Assembly: GCF_025370755.1 (NCBI RefSeq) | Contig: NZ_JAMXFC010000009.1 | Coordinates: forward strand, 48,841 to 112,840 | Length of the DNA: 64,000 nucleotides | Direction of reading: 5' to 3' | DNA from: Laspinema sp. D2d | GTDB lineage: Bacteria; Cyanobacteriota; Cyanobacteriia; Cyanobacteriales; Laspinemataceae | In this document: positions 63,025 to 64,000 of the stretch, piece after piece | Layout: every line of letters begins with the position of its first letter | Position numbering within the stretch: position 1 is the stretch's first letter | Position numbers and translations under genes: made by a program | The notes under the pieces: generated by a model | The model's database searches: none | Told to the model about the DNA's origin: nothing | Seen by the model: only the letters and a program-made list of their open reading frames with translations

Positions 63025-63648
63025 TTAGCTTGCATTAAATGCCATTTGCCAAAATTCTGTTTCAAATTGAGCGATGGTGATTACCGTTTGTTCCGCTTCT
63101 TTCTGAACCTCCGGTGAGGCATCCTTGAGCATTTCATCCGCTTGTTGTTCTAACAATTTGACGTAATCGGTAAAGCCCGGATTTCCCCAGCGATCGGCAA
63201 ATTCAGTATAGGGTTCCGGCATGGGTCCGGGCAATTGCCACCCTTGATTATAAGCTAACTCTACCGCCCACAATCCTGTTGTTTGGACGGCATAAGGAGT
63301 CCCGGCGAGATTTGCTAAAAATTGGCTGTATTCTTCACAGGTGCGCTGTTTAGCAACATCCAAGGATAAATTCCGTTCAGCCGCTTTGATTTGAAACCAA
63401 TTCAATTCATCTTTTAAGGCGGTTAGTCCCCCTAACAATACATCAAAATGATGGCGAGGCGCAACGGATAAAATTCGGGCTACCATCCGCGTAAATTCCA
63501 CCACAAATTGATAATCCTGCACGAGCCAAGTATTAAATTGCTCTGGAGTAATCGTGCCTTGTTTACACCCGTCTAAAAACGGATGCACCGTGGCTTTCTG
63601 CCAAATTGGTTGATGGGTTTTCAGGATTTCTTGACAGGTGAGGGTCAT
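63025..63648 (-). CDS. TenA-family (thiaminase II-like) protein
   Basis: About 207 residues of the all-helical TenA/haem-oxygenase fold. The N-terminal KTHQPIWQKATVHPFLDGC and FNTWLVQDYQFVVEFTRM, and the C-terminal ETEFWQMAF, fit the family. The position of the TenA catalytic Cys appears as Glu/Leu (GLWAVELAYNQGW), so it resembles the TenA_E type, which salvages amidopyrimidines for thiamin. ATG 63648 (MTLTCQEIL) is preferred; the frame extends to 63708. Confidence 0.85.
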   Translation of the reverse strand: MTLTCQEILKTHQPIWQKATVHPFLDGCKQGTITPEQFNTWLVQDYQFVVEFTRMVARILSVAPRHHFDVLLGGLTALKDELNWFQIKAAERNLSLDVAKQRTCEEYSQFLANLAGTPYAVQTTGLWAVELAYNQGWQLPGPMPEPYTEFADRWGNPGFTDYVKLLEQQADEMLKDASPEVQKEAEQTVITIAQFETEFWQMAFNAS

Positions 63649-63750
63649 AATTTCAGGAGAATAAACAATAGGTTTAGAGTCAATAATTTGGGGATAAAAT
63701 TGCCCCACTGGGTTATAAAAGTGGCTGAAACCGCCTGGGGTTCATACCAA

Positions 63751-63858
63751 ATCCGGTTGTTAAAAGTCGGGTTTTTCTTCAGCCCGCGCAGGCGCGTTTA
63801 CGTCTGTGGAGCTAGGCCTTTGAGGGTACAGGGTTTTATAGACTGATCACAACCGGAT
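63751..63858. repeat. ~108-bp element with 10-bp inverted ends
   Basis: ATCCGGTTGT (63751-63760) and ACAACCGGAT (63849-63858) bound a GC-rich interior. The interior carries CCCGCGCAGGCGCG and GTGGAGCTAGGCCTTTGAG, the style of dispersed cyanobacterial intergenic repeats. There is no coding potential. It separates the TenA gene from the next minus-strand gene. Confidence 0.55.
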
Positions 63859-63864
63859 GCCGGA

Positions 63865-64000
63865 TTAGTTGCTAGAATAGGCGCTTTCTATTTCAGCTAA
63901 TTCCATCCAACGTTCCGTAGCTACTTCGATTTCATGGGCCAAATCCTGAACTTTTTGATGAAGTTTTTGGACTTCAGTAACAGCCCCGGGTTCAGCATGA
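63865..64000 (-). CDS. 3' end of an ABC-F ATPase (partial)
   Basis: The stop codon is at 63865-63867 and the frame is open to the window edge (about 44 residues). The piece reads VQKLHQKVQDLAHEIEVATE then RWMELAEIESAYSSN, a coiled coil ending in ERWxELAE as in the C-terminal domain of ABC-F proteins (Uup/EttA-like translation factors). The identification rests on this short tail only. Confidence 0.6.
   Translation of the reverse strand, partial: HAEPGAVTEVQKLHQKVQDLAHEIEVATERWMELAEIESAYSSN

Noticed and set aside
1-64000. GCGATCGC octamers as regulatory or restriction sites
   Set aside because: They are the HIP1 motif spread through cyanobacterial genomes, inside genes as well as between them.

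Overview
The window is chromosomal DNA from a cyanobacterium, most likely a filamentous Oscillatoriales-type organism. The HIP1 octamer GCGATCGC is scattered through almost every gene. Both plastid-type conserved clusters seen here, ndhC-ndhK-ndhJ and rubA-ycf48-psbE-psbF-psbL-psbJ, have their cyanobacterial order. The intergenic DNA carries dispersed repeats of a cyanobacterial kind (AGAAACCGGGTTT, CCCCCTTATTAAGGGGGG, GGGGAGAT minisatellites). I cannot name the species.

Layout. 0.3-5.3 kb: a TldD-type metalloprotease and a PAS-GAF-GGDEF-EAL cyclic di-GMP protein. 5.4-13.3 kb: an envelope/stress locus with an RDD membrane protein, a multi-pass membrane protein, a SpoIIM-family protein, a broken paralogue of the multi-pass protein, then DUF58, MoxR ATPase, DUF4350 and DUF4129 genes in one operon. 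13.3-16.4 kb: an accessory patch with an orphan antitoxin, a cytosine-5 DNA methyltransferase and a divergent, frameshifted restriction endonuclease. 16.4-19.2 kb: the PmbA partner of TldD, a DUF1232 protein and an alpha/beta-hydrolase-like protein without a catalytic serine. 19.3-20.4 kb: a free-standing CdiA-CT-type nuclease toxin followed by its probable immunity gene. 20.5-24.8 kb: NDH-1 and photosystem II genes. 24.9-33.2 kb: a large Pro-rich hypothetical protein, an IS701/IS4-like insertion sequence, a parvulin-type isomerase, an ABC exporter and a YdcF-like protein. 33.7-48.1 kb: pentapeptide repeats, polyphosphate:AMP phosphotransferase, MurJ, a degenerate acyl-AMP ligase, pyruvate kinase, PurT, a repetitive secreted protein and a second ABC exporter. 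48.1-64 kb: three sensory kinase proteins, an alpha/beta hydrolase, a GH57 protein, prolyl oligopeptidase, a THUMP methyltransferase, cyclophilin, an HTH-like hypothetical, a TenA-family protein and the 3' end of an ABC-F ATPase.

The most interesting items are the orphan CdiA-CT-like toxin/immunity pair (19346-20426), the restriction system with an apparent frameshift in the nuclease (15283-16346), the MoxR locus with its decayed paralogue, a GAF domain that keeps the bilin-binding cysteine but not the usual histidine (49390-51585), and four foldback or tandem G-rich minisatellites. Three coding lesions (psbJ, the restriction endonuclease and the membrane-protein paralogue) sit in or next to short homopolymers, so sequencing indels must be excluded before they are read as biology.
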